The notes below the pieces were generated by a model. The model made no database searches. It had not been told where the DNA came from and saw only the letters and a program-made list of their open reading frames with translations. A program made the position numbers and the translations under genes. From NCBI GenBank assembly GCA_029224185.1, contig JANZKI010000053.1, positions 310,001 through 374,000 on the forward strand: DNA of 64,000 nt, written 5' to 3'. Positions 9,568 through 21,441 of the stretch are shown here, piece after piece (the first letter of the stretch is position 1; every line of letters starts with the position of its first letter). The stretch is from Karalla daura. Its lineage: Eukaryota; Chordata; Actinopteri; Chaetodontiformes; Leiognathidae.

Positions 9568-11315
9568 TCACTCGTCGGCCGACTAATGCATTCTTATGGG
9601 GACACGTGAACGGCTTATCACTCCAGGACCCAACGTCCCAGGGACTTCAAATCTCGATCCGTCTGACATAATGCGGCCCTTCTGAACACGCCAGAGCATG
9701 TCTGGGCATGTCTGGCCATGTCGGGGCTGTGTGTCTAACTGTGTGTCTGGGTGTGTTTCTGGACATGTCAGAGCCTGTCTGGACATGTCAATGTATGGGG
9801 TCGAAAAAAAATAAATGTCTCTCGAAAGTAGGTACCAATCAACTCCAAACGGTCTGAAACGCGCTCCTAAATAGGTCCTGGAAGGACGATTTTGAGACGA
9901 GCACTTAGTCAAATTTTCACTCGTCGGCCGACCAACGCATTCTTATGGGGACACTTTAACGGCTTATCACTCCACAACCCAACGTCCCAGAGACTTCAAA
10001 TCTCGATCCGTCTGACATAATGCGGCCCTTCTGAACGCGCCGGAGCGTGTCTGGGCATGTCTGGCCATGTCGGGGCTGTGTGTCTAACTGTGTGTCTGGG
10101 TGTGTTTCTGGACACGTCAGAGCCTGTCTGGACATGTCAATGTATGGGATCGAAAAAAAAAAAAAAGTCTCTCGAAAGTAGGTACCAATCAACTCCAAAT
10201 GGTCCGAAACGCGCTCCTAAATAGGTCCTGGAAGGACGATTTTGAGACGAGCACTTAGTCAAATTTTCACTCGTCGGCCGACCAACGCATTCTCATGGGG
10301 ACACTTTAACGGCTTATCACTCCACAACCCAACGTCCCAGGGACTTCAAATCTCGATCCGTCTGACATAATGCGGCCCTTCTGAACGCGCCGGAGCGTGT
10401 CTGGGCATGTCTGGCCATGTCGGGGCTGTGTGTCTAACTGTGTGTCTGGGTGTGTTTCTGGACACGTCAGAGCCTGTCTGGACATGTCAATGTATGGGAT
10501 CGAAAAAAAAAAAAAATGTCTCTCGAAAGTAGGTACCAATCAACTCCAAATGGTCCGAAACGCGCTCCTCAATAGGTCCTGGAAGGACGATTTTGACAAG
10601 AGCACTTAGTCAAATTTTCACTCGTCGGCCGACCAATGCATTCTTATGGGGACACGTGAACGGCTTATCACTCCAGGACCCAACGTCCCAGGGACTTCAA
10701 ATCTCGATCCGTCTGACATAATGCGGCCCTTCTGAACACGCCAGAGCATGTCTGGGCATGTCTGGCCATGTCGGGGCTGTGTGTCTAACTGTGTGTCTGG
10801 GTGTGTTTCTGGACATGTCAGAGCCTGTCTGGACATGTCAATGTATGGGGTCGAAAAAAAATAAATGTCTCTCGAAAGTAGGTACCAATCAACTCCAAAC
10901 GGTCTGAAACGCGCTCCTAAATAGGTCCTGGAAGGACGATTTTGACAAGAGCACTTAGTCAAATTTTCACTCGTCGGCCGACCAATGCATTCTTATGGGG
11001 ACACGTGAACGGCTTATCACTCCAGGACCCAACGTCCCAGGGACTTCAAATCTCGATCCGTCTGACATAATGCGGCCCTTCTGAACACGCCAGAGCATGT
11101 CTGGGCCTGTCTGGCCATGTCGGGGCTGTGTGTCTAACTGTGTGTCTGGGTGTGTTTCTGGACATGTCAGAGCCTGTCTGGACATGTCAATGTATGGGGT
11201 CGAAAAAAAATAAATGTCTCTCGAAAGTAGGTACCAATCAACTCCAAACGGTCTGAAACGCGCTCCTAAATAGGTCCTGGAAGGACGATTTTGAGACGAG
11301 CACTTAGTCAAATTT

Positions 11316-13065
11316 TCACTCGTCGGCCGACCAACGCATTCTTATGGGGACACTTTAACGGCTTATCACTCCACAACCCAACGTCCCAGAGACTTCAAAT
11401 CTCGATCCGTCTGACATAATGCGGCCCTTCTGAACGCGCCGGAGCGTGTCTGGGCATGTCTGGCCATGTCGGGGCTGTGTGTCTAACTGTGTGTCTGGGT
11501 GTGTTTCTGGACACGTCAGAGCCTGTCTGGACATGTCAATGTATGGGATCGAAAAAAAAAAAAAAGTCTCTCGAAAGTAGGTACCAATCAACTCCAAATG
11601 GTCCGAAACGCGCTCCTAAATAGGTCCTGGAAGGACGATTTTGAGACGAGCACTTAGTCAAATTTTCACTCGTCGGCCGACCAACGCATTCTCATGGGGA
11701 CACTTTAACGGCTTATCACTCCACAACCCAACGTCCCAGAGACTTCAAATCTCGATCCGTCTGACATAATGCGGCCCTTCTGAACGCGCCGGAGCGTGTC
11801 TGGGCATGTCTGGCCATGTCGGGGCTTTGTGTCTAACTGTGTGTCTGGGTGTGTTTCTGGACACGTCAGAGCCTGTCTGGACATGTGAATGTATGGGATC
11901 GAAAAAAAAATAAATGTCTCTCGAAAGTAGGTACCAATCAACTCCAAATGGTCCGAAACGCGCTCCTAAATAGGTCCTGGAAGGACGATTTTGAGACGAG
12001 CACTTAGTCAAATTTTCACTCGTCGGCCGACCAACGCATTCTTATGGGGACACTTTAACGGCTTATCACTCCACAACCCAACGTCCCAGAGACTTCAAAT
12101 CTCGATCCGTCTGACATAATGCGGCCCTTCTGAACGCGCCGGAGCGTGTCTGGGCATGTCTGGCCATGTCGGGGCTGTGTGTCTAACTGTGTGTCTGGGT
12201 GTGTTTCTGGACACGTCAGAGCCTGTCTGGACATGTCAATGTATGGGATCGAAAAAAAAAAAAAAGTCTCTCGAAAGTAGGTACCAATCAACTCCAAATG
12301 GTCCGAAACGCGCTCCTAAATAGGTCCTGGAAGGACGATTTTGAGACGAGCACTTAGTCAAATTTTCACTCGTCGGCCGACCAACGCATTCTCATGGGGA
12401 CACTTTAACGGCTTATCACTCCACAACCCAACGTCCCAGAGACTTCAAATCTCGATCCGTCTGACATAATGCGGCCCTTCTGAACGCGCCGGAGCGTGTC
12501 TGGGCATGTCTGGCCATGTCGGGGCTTTGTGTCTAACTGTGTGTCTGGGTGTGTTTCTGGACACGTCAGAGCCTGTCTGGACATGTGAATGTATGGGATC
12601 GAAAAAAAAATAAATGTCTCTCGAAAGTAGGTACCAATCAACTCCAAATGGTCCGAAACGCGCTCCTAAATAGGTCCTGGAAGGACGATTTTGAGACGAG
12701 CACTTAGTCAAATTTTCACTCGTCGGCCGACCAACGCATTCTTATGGGGACACTTTAACGGCTTATCACTCCACAACCCAACGTCCCAGAGACTTCAAAT
12801 CTCGATCCGTCTGACATAATGCGGCCCTTCTGAACGCGCCGGAGCGTGTCTGGGCATGTCTGGCCATGTCGGGGCTGTGTGTCTAACTGTGTGTCTGGGT
12901 GTGTTTCTGGACACGTCAGAGCCTGTCTGGACATGTCAATGTATGGGATCGAAAAAAAAAAAAAAGTCTCTCGAAAGTAGGTACCAATCAACTCCAAATG
13001 GTCCGAAACGCGCTCCTAAATAGGTCCTGGAAGGACGATTTTGAGACGAGCACTTAGTCAAATTT
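11316..13065 (+). repeat. Dimeric higher-order repeat, five units
   Basis: Units alternate strictly with a 700-bp period: 11316, 12016 and 12716 have pure A14 followed by GTCTC. The units at 11666 and 12366 have GGCTTTGTG, ATGTGAATG and A9-T-AAA. This is the clearest simple dimeric higher-order repeat in the window. It recurs at 30524-32273 as part of the large duplication, and in shorter form from 25633. Confidence 0.9.
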
Positions 13066-15508
13066 TCACTCGTCGGCCGACCAACGCATTCTTATGGGGA
13101 CACTTTAACGGCTTATCACTCCACAACCCAACGTCCCAGAGACTTCAAATCTCGATCCGTCTGACATAATGCGGCCCTTCTGAACGCGCCGGAGCGTGTC
13201 TGGGCATGTCTGGCCATGTCGGGGCTGTGTGTCTAACTGTGTGTCTGGGTGTGTTTCTGGACACGTCAGAGCCTGTCTGGACATGTGAATGTATGGGATC
13301 GAAAAAAAAAAAAAATGTCTCTCGAAAGTAGGTACCAATCAACTCCAAACGGTCTGAAACGCGCTCCTAAATAGGTCCTGGAAGGACGATTTTGACAAGA
13401 GCACTTAGTCAAATTTTCACTCGTCGGCGGACCAATGCATTCTTATGGGGACACGTGAACGGCTTATCACTCCAGGACCCAACGTCCCAGGGACTTCAAA
13501 TCTCTATCCGTCTGACATAATGCGGCCCTTCTGAACACGCCAGAGCATGTCTGGGCATGTCTGGCCATGTCGGGGCTGTGTGTCTAACTGTGTGTCTGGG
13601 TGTGTTTCTGGACATGTCAGAGCCTGTCTGGACATGTCAATGTATGGGGTCGAAAAAAAATAAATGTCTCTCGAAAGTAGGTACCAATCAACTCCAAACG
13701 GTCTGAAACGCGCTCCTAAATAGGTCCTGGAAGGACGATTTTGACAAGAGCACTTAGTCAAATTTTCACTCGTCGGCCGACCAATGCATTCTTATGGGGA
13801 CACGTGAACGGCTTATCACTCCAGGACCCAACGTCCCAGGGACTTCAAATCTCGATCCGTCTGACATAATGCGGCCCTTCTGAACACGCCAGAGCATGTC
13901 TGGGCCTCTCTGGCCATGTCGGGGCTGTGTGTCTAACTGTGTGTCTGGGTGTGTTTCTGGACATGTCAGAGCCTGTCTGGACATGTCAATGTATGGGGTC
14001 GAAAAAAAATAAATGTCTCTCGAAAGTAGGTACCAATCAACTCCAAACGGTCTGAAACGCGCTCCTAAATAGGTCCTGGAAGGACGATTTTGACAAGAGC
14101 ACTTAGTCAAATTTTCACTCGTCGGCCGACCAATGCATTCTTATGGGGACACGTGAACGGCTTATCACTCCAGGACCCAACGTCCCAGGGACTTCAAATC
14201 TCGATCCGTCTGACATAATGCGGCCCTTCTGAACACGCCAGAGCATGTCTGGGCATGTCTGGCCATGTCGGGGCTGTGTGTCTAACTGTGTGTCTGGGTG
14301 TGTTTCTGGACACGTCAGAGCCTGTCTGGACATGTCAATGTATGGGATCGAAAAAAAAAAAAGTCTCTCGAAAGTAGGTACCAATCAACTCCAAATGGTC
14401 CGAAACGCGCTCCTAAATAGGTCCTGGAAGGACGATTTTGAGACGAGCACTTAGTCAAATTTTCACTCGTCGGCCGACCAACGCATTCTTATGGGGACAC
14501 TTTAACGGCTTATCACTCCACAACCCAACGTCCCAGAGACTTCAAATCTCGATCCGTCTGACATAATGCGGCCCTTCTGAACGCGCCGGGGCGTGTCTGG
14601 GCATGTCTGGCCATGTCGGGGCTGTGTGTCTAACTGTGTGTCTGGGTGTGTTTCTGGACACGTCAGAGCCTGTCTGGACATGTCAATGTATGGGGTCGAA
14701 AAAAAATAAATGTCTCTCGAAAGTAGGTACCAATCAACTCCAAATGGTCCGAAACGCGCTCCTAAATAGGTCCTGGAAGGACGATTTTGACAAGAGCACT
14801 TCGTCAAATTTTCACTCGTCGGCCGACCAATGCATTCTTATGGGGACACGTGAACGGCTTATCACTCCAGGACCCAACGTCCCAGGGACTTCAAATCTCG
14901 ATCCGTCTGACATAATGCGGCCCTTCTGAACACGCCAGAGCATGTCTGGGCCTGTCTGGCCATGTCGGGGCTGTGTGTCTAACTGTGTGTCTGGGTGTGT
15001 TTCTGGACATGTCAGAGCCTGTCTGGACATGTCAATGTATGGGGTCGAAAAAAAATAAATGTCTCTCGAAAGTAGGTACCAATCAACTCCAAACGGTCTG
15101 AAACGCGCTCCTAAATAGGTCCTGGAAGGACGATTTTGACAAGAGCACTTAGTCAAATTTTCACTCGTCGGCCGACCAATGCATTCTTATGGGGACACGT
15201 GAACGGCTTATCACTCCAGGACCCAACGTCCCAGGGACTTCAAATCTCGATCCGTCTGACATAATGCGGCCCTTCTGAACACGCCAGAGCATGTCTGGGC
15301 ATGTCTGGCCATGTCGGGGCTGTGTGTCTAACTGTGTGTCTGGGTGTGTTTCTGGACACGTCAGAGCCTGTCTGGACATGTCAATGTATGGGATCGAAAA
15401 AAAAAAAAGTCTCTCGAAAGTAGGTACCAATCAACTCCAAATGGTCCGAAACGCGCTCCTAAATAGGTCCTGGAAGGACGATTTTGAGACGAGCACTTAG
15501 TCAAATTT

Positions 15509-16904
15509 TCACTCGTCGGCCGACCAACGCATTCTTATGGGGACACTTTAACGGCTTATCACTCCACAACCCAACGTCCCAGAGACTTCAAATCTCGATC
15601 CGTCTGACATAATGCGGCCCTTCTGAACGCGCCGGGGCGTGTCTGGGCATGTCTGGCCATGTCGGGGCTGTGTGTCTAACTGTGTGTCTGGGTGTGTTTC
15701 TGGACACGTCAGAGCCTGTCTGGACATGTCAATGTATGGGGTCGAAAAAAATAAATGTCTCTCGAAAGTAGGTACCAATCAACTCCAAATGGTCCGAAAC
15801 GCGCTCCTAAATAGGTCCTGGAAGGACGATTTTGAGACGAGCACTTAGTCAAATTTTCACTCGTCGGCCGACTAATGCATTCTTATGGGGACACGTGAAC
15901 GGCTTATCACTCCACAACCCAACGTCCCAGAGACTTCAAATCTCGATCCGTCTGACATAATGCGGCCCTTCTGAACGCGCCGGGGCGTGTCTGGGCATGT
16001 CTGGCCATGTCGGGGCTGTGTGTCTAACTGTGTGTCTGGGTGTGTTTCTGGACACGTCAGAGCCTGTCTGGACATGTCAATGTATGGGGTCGAAAAAAAA
16101 TAAATGTCTCTCGAAAGTAGGTACCAATCAACTCCAAATGGTCCGAAACGCGCTCCTAAATAGGTCCTGGAAGGACGATTTTGACAAGAGCACTTAGTCA
16201 AATTTTCACTCGTCGGCCGACTAATGCATTCTTATGGGGACACGTGAACGGCTTATCACTCCAGGACCCAACGTCCCAGGGACTTCAAATCTCGATCCGT
16301 CTGACATAATGCGGCCCTTCTGAACACGCCAGAGCATGTCTGGGCATGTCTGGCCATGTCGGGGCTGTGTGTCTAACTGTGTGTCTGGGTGTGTTTCTGG
16401 ACATGTCAGAGCCTGTCTGGACATGTCAATGTATGGGGTCGAAAAAAAATAAATGTCTCTCGAAAGTAGGTACCAATCAACTCCAAACGGTCTGAAACGC
16501 GCTCCTAAATAGGTCCTGGAAGGACGATTTTGAGACGAGCACTTAGTCAAATTTTCACTCGTCGGCCGACCAACGCATTCTTATGGGGACACTTTAACGG
16601 CTTATCACTCCACAACCCAACGTCCCAGAGACTTCAAATCTCGATCCGTCTGACATAATGCGGCCCTTCTGAACGCGCCGGAGCGTGTCTGGGCATGTCT
16701 GGCCATGTCGGGGCTGTGTGTCTAACTGTGTGTCTGGGTGTGTTTCTGGACACGTCAGAGCCTGTCTGGACATGTCAATGTATGGGATCGAAAAAAAAAA
16801 AAAAGTCTCTCGAAAGTAGGTACCAATCAACTCCAAATGGTCCGAAACGCGCTCCTAAATAGGTCCTGGAAGGACGATTTTGAGACGAGCACTTAGTCAA
16901 ATTT
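15509..16904 (+). repeat. Four-unit repeat, copy 1
   Basis: Four units (Bt with A7, Qt, Qt, Bu) spanning 1,396 bp are followed directly by a second set. The front of the first unit differs between the sets (CTTATGG and CCGGGGCG here, CTCATGG and CCGGAGCG next). The exchange point therefore lies inside that unit, before the A7 tract. Confidence 0.88.
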
Positions 16905-18300
16905 TCACTCGTCGGCCGACCAACGCATTCTCATGGGGACACTTTAACGGCTTATCACTCCACAACCCAACGTCCCAGAGACTTCAAATCTCGATCCGTC
17001 TGACATAATGCGGCCCTTCTGAACGCGCCGGAGCGTGTCTGGGCATGTCTGGCCATGTCGGGGCTGTGTGTCTAACTGTGTGTCTGGGTGTGTTTCTGGA
17101 CACGTCAGAGCCTGTCTGGACATGTCAATGTATGGGGTCGAAAAAAATAAATGTCTCTCGAAAGTAGGTACCAATCAACTCCAAATGGTCCGAAACGCGC
17201 TCCTAAATAGGTCCTGGAAGGACGATTTTGAGACGAGCACTTAGTCAAATTTTCACTCGTCGGCCGACTAATGCATTCTTATGGGGACACGTGAACGGCT
17301 TATCACTCCACAACCCAACGTCCCAGAGACTTCAAATCTCGATCCGTCTGACATAATGCGGCCCTTCTGAACGCGCCGGGGCGTGTCTGGGCATGTCTGG
17401 CCATGTCGGGGCTGTGTGTCTAACTGTGTGTCTGGGTGTGTTTCTGGACACGTCAGAGCCTGTCTGGACATGTCAATGTATGGGGTCGAAAAAAAATAAA
17501 TGTCTCTCGAAAGTAGGTACCAATCAACTCCAAATGGTCCGAAACGCGCTCCTAAATAGGTCCTGGAAGGACGATTTTGACAAGAGCACTTAGTCAAATT
17601 TTCACTCGTCGGCCGACTAATGCATTCTTATGGGGACACGTGAACGGCTTATCACTCCAGGACCCAACGTCCCAGGGACTTCAAATCTCGATCCGTCTGA
17701 CATAATGCGGCCCTTCTGAACACGCCAGAGCATGTCTGGGCATGTCTGGCCATGTCGGGGCTGTGTGTCTAACTGTGTGTCTGGGTGTGTTTCTGGACAT
17801 GTCAGAGCCTGTCTGGACATGTCAATGTATGGGGTCGAAAAAAAATAAATGTCTCTCGAAAGTAGGTACCAATCAACTCCAAACGGTCTGAAACGCGCTC
17901 CTAAATAGGTCCTGGAAGGACGATTTTGAGACGAGCACTTAGTCAAATTTTCACTCGTCGGCCGACCAACGCATTCTTATGGGGACACTTTAACGGCTTA
18001 TCACTCCACAACCCAACGTCCCAGAGACTTCAAATCTCGATCCGTCTGACATAATGCGGCCCTTCTGAACGCGCCGGAGCGTGTCTGGGCATGTCTGGCC
18101 ATGTCGGGGCTGTGTGTCTAACTGTGTGTCTGGGTGTGTTTCTGGACACGTCAGAGCCTGTCTGGACATGTCAATGTATGGGATCGAAAAAAAAAAAAAA
18201 GTCTCTCGAAAGTAGGTACCAATCAACTCCAAATGGTCCGAAACGCGCTCCTAAATAGGTCCTGGAAGGACGATTTTGAGACGAGCACTTAGTCAAATTT
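16905..18300 (+). repeat. Four-unit repeat, copy 2
   Basis: This is the second four-unit set, at a 1,396-bp shift. The related stretch around 8871-10266 has a single set, so the extra set is a local tandem gain. The same pair of sets occurs in the other large copy at 34716-37507, which dates the gain before the large duplication. Confidence 0.88.
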
Positions 18301-19349
18301 TCACTCGTCGGCCGACCAACGCATTCTCATGGGGACACTTTAACGGCTTATCACTCCACAACCCAACGTCCCAGAGACTTCAAATCTCGATCCGTCTGAC
18401 ATAATGCGGCCCTTCTGAACGCGCCGGAGCGTGTCTGGGCATGTCTGGCCATGTCGGGGCTGTGTGTCTAACTGTGTGTCTGGGTGTGTTTCTGGACACG
18501 TCAGAGCCTGTCTGGACATGTCAATGTATGGGATCGAAAAAAAAAAAAAATGTCTCTCGAAAGTAGGTACCAATCAACTCCAAATGGTCCGAAACGCGCT
18601 CCTCAATAGGTCCTGGAAGGACGATTTTGACAAGAGCACTTAGTCAAATTTTCACTCGTCGGCCGACCAATGCATTCTTATGGGGACACGTGAACGGCTT
18701 ATCACTCCAGGACCCAACGTCCCAGGGACTTCAAATCTCGATCCGTCTGACATAATGCGGCCCTTCTGAACACGCCAGAGCATGTCTGGGCATGTCTGGC
18801 CATGTCGGGGCTGTGTGTCTAACTGTGTGTCTGGGTGTGTTTCTGGACATGTCAGAGCCTGTCTGGACATGTCAATGTATGGGGTCGAAAAAAAATAAAT
18901 GTCTCTCGAAAGTAGGTACCAATCAACTCCAAACGGTCTGAAACGCGCTCCTAAATAGGTCCTGGAAGGACGATTTTGACAAGAGCACTTAGTCAAATTT
19001 TCACTCGTCGGCCGACCAATGCATTCTTATGGGGACACGTGAACGGCTTATCACTCCAGGACCCAACGTCCCAGGGACTTCAAATCTCGATCCGTCTGAC
19101 ATAATGCGGCCCTTCTGAACACGCCAGAGCATGTCTGGGCCTGTCTGGCCATGTCGGGGCTGTGTGTCTAACTGTGTGTCTGGGTGTGTTTCTGGACATG
19201 TCAGAGCCTGTCTGGACATGTCAATGTATGGGGTCGAAAAAAAATAAATGTCTCTCGAAAGTAGGTACCAATCAACTCCAAACGGTCTGAAACGCGCTCC
19301 TAAATAGGTCCTGGAAGGACGATTTTGACAAGAGCACTTAGTCAAATTT

Positions 19350-21441
19350 TCACTCGTCGGCCGACCAATGCATTCTTATGGGGACACGTGAACGGCTTAT
19401 CACTCCAGGACCCAACGTCCCAGGGACTTCAAATCTCGATCCGTCTGACATAATGCGGCCCTTCTGAACACGCCAGAGCATGTCTGGGCATGTCTGGCCA
19501 TGTCGGGGCTGTGTGTCTAACTGTGTGTCTGGGTGTGTTTCTGGACACGTCAGAGCCTGTCTGGACATGTCAATGTATGGGATCGAAAAAAAAAAAAGTC
19601 TCTCGAAAGTAGGTACCAATCAACTCCAAATGGTCCGAAACGCGCTCCTAAATAGGTCCTGGAAGGACGATTTTGAGACGAGCACTTAGTCAAATTTTCA
19701 CTCGTCGGCCGACCAACGCATTCTTATGGGGACACTTTAACGGCTTATCACTCCACAACCCAACGTCCCAGAGACTTCAAATCTCGATCCGTCTGACATA
19801 ATGCGGCCCTTCTGAACGCGCCGGGGCGTGTCTGGGCATGTCTGGCCATGTCGGGGCTGTGTGTCTAACTGTGTGTCTGGGTGTGTTTCTGGACACGTCA
19901 GAGCCTGTCTGGACATGTCAATGTATGGGGTCGAAAAAAAATAAATGTCTCTCGAAAGTAGGTACCAATCAACTCCAAATGGTCCGAAACGCGCTCCTAA
20001 ATAGGTCCTGGAAGGACGATTTTGACAAGAGCACTTAGTCAAATTTTCACTCATCGGCCGACTAATGCATTCTTATGGGGACACGTGAACGGCTTATCAC
20101 TCCAGGACCCAACGTCCCAGGGACTTCAAATCTCGATCCGTCTGACATAATGCGGCCCTTCTGAACACGCCAGAGCATGTCTGGGCATGTCTGGCCATGT
20201 CGGGGCTGTGTGTCTAACTGTGTGTCTGGGTGTGTTTCTGGACATGTCAGAGCCTGTCTGGACATGTCAATGTATGGGGTCGAAAAAAAATAAATGTCTC
20301 TCGAAAGTAGGTACCAATCAACTCCAAACGGTCTGAAACGCGCTCCTAAATAGGTCCTGGAAGGACGATTTTGACAAGAGCACTTAGTCAAATTTTCACT
20401 CGTCGGCCGACCAATGCATTCTTATAGGGACACGTGAACGGCTTATCACTCCAGGACCCAACGTCCCAGGGACTTCAAATCTCGATCCGTCTGACATAAT
20501 GCGGCCCTTCTGAACACGCCGGAGCATGTCTGGGCATGTCTGGCCATGTCGGGGCTGTGTGTCTAACTGTGTGTCTGGGTGTGTTTCTGGACACGTCAGA
20601 GCCTGTCTGGACATGTCAATGTATGGGATCGAAAAAAAAAAAAGTCTCTCGAAAGTAGGTACCAATCAACTCCAAATGGTCCGAAACGCGCTCCTAAATA
20701 GGTCCTGGAAGGACGATTTTGAGACGAGCACTTAGTCAAATTTTCACTCGTCGGCCGACCAACGCATTCTCATGGGGACACTTTAACGGCTTATCACTCC
20801 ACAACCCAACGTCCCAGAGACTTCAAATCTCGATCCGTCTGACATAATGCGGCCCTTCTGAACACGCCAGAGCATGTCTGGGCATGTCTGGCCATGTCGG
20901 GGCTGTGTGTCTAACTGTGTGTCTGGGTGTGTTTCTGGACATGTCAGAGCCTGTCTGGACATGTCAATGTATGGGGTCGAAAAAAAATAAATGTCTCTCG
21001 AAAGTAGGTACCAATCAACTCCAAACGGTCTGAAACGCGCTCCTAAATAGGTCCTGGAAGGACGATTTTGAGACGAGCACTTAGTCAAATTTTCACTCGT
21101 CGGCCGACCAACGCATTCTCATGGGTACACTTTAACGGCTTATCACTCCACAACCCAACGTCCCAGAGACTTCAAATCTCGATCCGTCTGACATAATGCG
21201 GCCCTTCTGAACGCGCCGGGGCGTGTCTGGGCATGTCTGGCCATGTCGGGGCTGTGTGTCTAACTGTGTGTCTGGGTGTGTTTCTGGACACGTCAGAGCC
21301 TGTCTGGACATGTCAATGTATGGGGTCGAAAAAAAATAAATGTCTCTCGAAAGTAGGTACCAATCAACTCCAAATGGTCCGAAACGCGCTCCTAAATAGG
21401 TCCTGGAAGGACGATTTTGACAAGAGCACTTAGTCAAATTT
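19350..21441 (+). repeat. Six-unit segment shared with 5734-7825
   Basis: This is the counterpart of the segment at 5734, shifted by 13,616 bp, with the same TATAGGGAC and GGGTACAC markers. A private change, CTCATCGGCC near 20053, alters the conserved palindrome in the unit at 20047. The first unit here also belongs to the end of the large block at 7.85-19.64 kb. Confidence 0.88.
20744..21092 (+). repeat. Hybrid unit with B front and A back (code Bt), 349 bp
   Basis: This is the reciprocal mosaic. The front is class B (CAACGCATTCTCATGG, CACTTTAA, CCACAACCC). From ACACGCCAGAGCATG onward the unit is class A (CATGTC, GGGGTCG, A8-T-AAA, CCAAACGGTCTG), and it then ends with the B-like GAGACGAGC. 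The switch lies between the CCCAGAGAC site and the GT-rich segment. Related units sit at 7128, 21791, 40649, 40998, 47282, 47631, 51469 and 51818. Confidence 0.9.

Larger units (their letters stand above)
7850..19641 (+). repeat. Region 2: large duplicated block, copy 1 (~11.8 kb)
   Basis: Unit starts and codes: 8175At 8524Au 8871Bt 9219Qt 9568Qt 9917Bu 10267Bu 10618At 10967At 11316Bu 11666Bt 12016Bu 12366Bt 12716Bu 13066Bu 13417At 13766At 14115Au 14463Bt 14812At 15161Au 15509Bt 15857Qt 16206Qt 16555Bu 16905Bt 17253Qt 17602Qt 17951Bu 18301Bu 18652At 19001At 19350Au. The same order and the same rare variants recur at 27057-38848, shifted by 19,207-19,208 bp. Differences I noticed are few: the A-tract length near 8760 and 15400, CCCAGGGAC near 10338 versus CCCAGAGAC, and GGGCCTCTC near 13906 versus GGGCCTGTC. 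The left breakpoint lies just after the unit start at 7826, where TAATG faces CAACG in the other copy. Confidence 0.93.
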
